Below, piece after piece: positions 63,368 to 64,000 of a DNA stretch of 64,000 nucleotides (the stretch's first letter is position 1; each line of letters starts with the position of its first letter). Under the pieces are notes generated by a model, which saw nothing but the letters and a program-made list of their open reading frames with translations, was not told the origin of the DNA and did no database searches. A program made the position numbers and the translations under genes. Location: NCBI RefSeq assembly GCF_900106515.1, contig NZ_FNWF01000003.1:682001-746000 (forward strand). The letters run 5' to 3'. The DNA comes from Peptoniphilus lacydonensis. Its GTDB lineage: Bacteria > Bacillota > Clostridia > Tissierellales > Peptoniphilaceae.

Positions 63368-64000
63368 ATGAAAGAAAAAAAGTTAAAGATCAAAATGATG
63401 TGGGCGGATTTTTAAAAGGCGTCGAAAGAGTGGGAAATAAATTACCTCACCCTGCCATGATTTTTGCACTACTTTGTTTAATTGTAATAATTATTTCACA
63501 TTTTACTGCAAAGTCTGGACTTAGCGTTACATATTTTGATGCTAAAGCAAAGGAAAAAGTAACTAAAGAAGCTGTATCTTTACTTAACTGGGAAGGACTC
63601 GCTTATATTTTTAACTCTGCAACAGAAAACTTCACAAGCTTCGAACCTTTGGGTACAGTCTTAGTAGCTATGCTTGGTGTTGGTGTTGCAGAACACAGCG
63701 GACTTTTCAACGCAAGTTTAAAAAGACTACTTTCTAATGTAAACCCTACAATTCTAACTGCAACAGTAGTTTTTGCAGGTGTAATTTCAAATATCGCATC
63801 TGATGCAGGTTATATAGTAGTAGTTCCACTTGGAGCTTTGATTTTTGCAAATGCAGGTCGTCACCCTCTTGCTGGTATCGCCGCTGCCTTTGCTGGAGTA
63901 AGTGGAGGCTTTTCTGCAAACTTATTACTTGGAACAACTGACCCGCTACTCACTAACATAACAAACGAAGCTTTAAAAGCTGGTGGCATTGATTTAGAAC
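63368..64000 (+). CDS. AbgT-family transporter, N-terminal part, with a frameshift
   Basis: The gene runs off the window. The frame from about 63388 reads DQNDVGGFLKGVERVGNK and goes on through SFEPLGTVLVAMLGVGVAE, SNIASDAGYIVVVPLGAL and LLGTTDPLLTNIT, which are typical for AbgT-family (aminobenzoyl-glutamate type) carriers. The only well-placed start, ATG at 63368 behind AAGGAGG, is in another frame and meets TAA at 63413. One more A in the run of seven (63375-63381) would join them as MKEKKVKDQNDV. It may be a broken gene, a slippage-controlled gene or a sequence error. Confidence 0.85.

Noticed and set aside
1-64000. tRNA, rRNA or CRISPR arrays
   Set aside because: No cloverleaf-like segment, rRNA segment or regular spaced repeat was noticed in the gaps between genes; this was by eye only.

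Overview
The window reads as one contiguous chromosomal piece of an AT-rich, anaerobic, amino-acid-fermenting Firmicute. Citrate lyase genes, iron-sulfur serine dehydratase, rubredoxin, Rex, T-box leaders, a DAACS symporter, AbgT and citrulline-hydrolase-type genes together suggest the Tissierellia / Peptoniphilaceae (Gram-positive anaerobic cocci). That assignment is inferred from gene content and not from a marker search. Most genes lie on the minus strand in tight operons with overlapping start and stop codons. UUG start codons are common.

Layout. 1-0.35 kb: the 3' end of gapA. 0.4-2.6 kb: a single-ORF fusion of homoserine O-acyltransferase (MetA type) and an ACT-less aspartokinase behind a T-box leader with a likely Met specifier. 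2.7-9.3 kb: a complete citrate fermentation cluster (citG-citC-citX, then a 2-hydroxycarboxylate transporter and citD-citE-citF). 9.4-15.6 kb: threonine dehydratase, DUF951, MscS and a DUF5711-like protein, then transketolase and a WecG/TagA-type glycosyltransferase. 15.7-21.3 kb: an accessory island bracketed by two related IS1182-type elements. It holds a dead RelE/YoeB-type toxin-antitoxin pair with an intact operator, a 56-bp palindrome, a secreted DUF2599-like gene cut by an amber codon, and a small membrane protein. 21.3-23.8 kb: MazF-type toxin without an adjacent antitoxin, two small membrane proteins and an AcpS-NnrD fusion. 23.8-26.6 kb: tyrS behind a T-box with an extremely short Stem I, then pepD.

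26.8-32.1 kb: an orphan RsbW/SpoIIAB-like ATPase, rubredoxin, M20 peptidase with a two-protein membrane system, PPK2 and uracil-DNA glycosylase. 32.1-37.5 kb: a Trk potassium system with two different TrkA proteins around TrkH, and a CDF exporter. 37.7-42.1 kb: DJ-1, ProC, a split chromate-type transporter, a D-2-hydroxyacid dehydrogenase and an alpha/beta hydrolase. 42.2-46.6 kb: a zinc-ribbon/TPR/SH3 membrane protein, an ECF sigma factor with its putative anti-sigma protein, a membrane J-domain protein and a small metallopeptidase. 46.7-53.1 kb: murA coupled to an oligopeptide ABC transporter. 53.3-56.7 kb: Ogg, Rex with a likely autoregulatory operator, and an amino acid permease. 56.7-63.1 kb: CtlX-like hydrolase, FolD, a lipid kinase, an SDR reductase, and an operon for serine uptake and deamination. 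63.3-64 kb: the start of an AbgT-family transporter with a frameshift in an A-tract.

The metabolic theme is fermentation of citrate, serine, threonine, citrulline and peptides. The most unusual items are the MetA-aspartokinase fusion, the minimal tyrS T-box, and the IS-bracketed island with its patch of sequence identity between two otherwise diverged transposases. All similarity statements come from motif reading. No database search was run.
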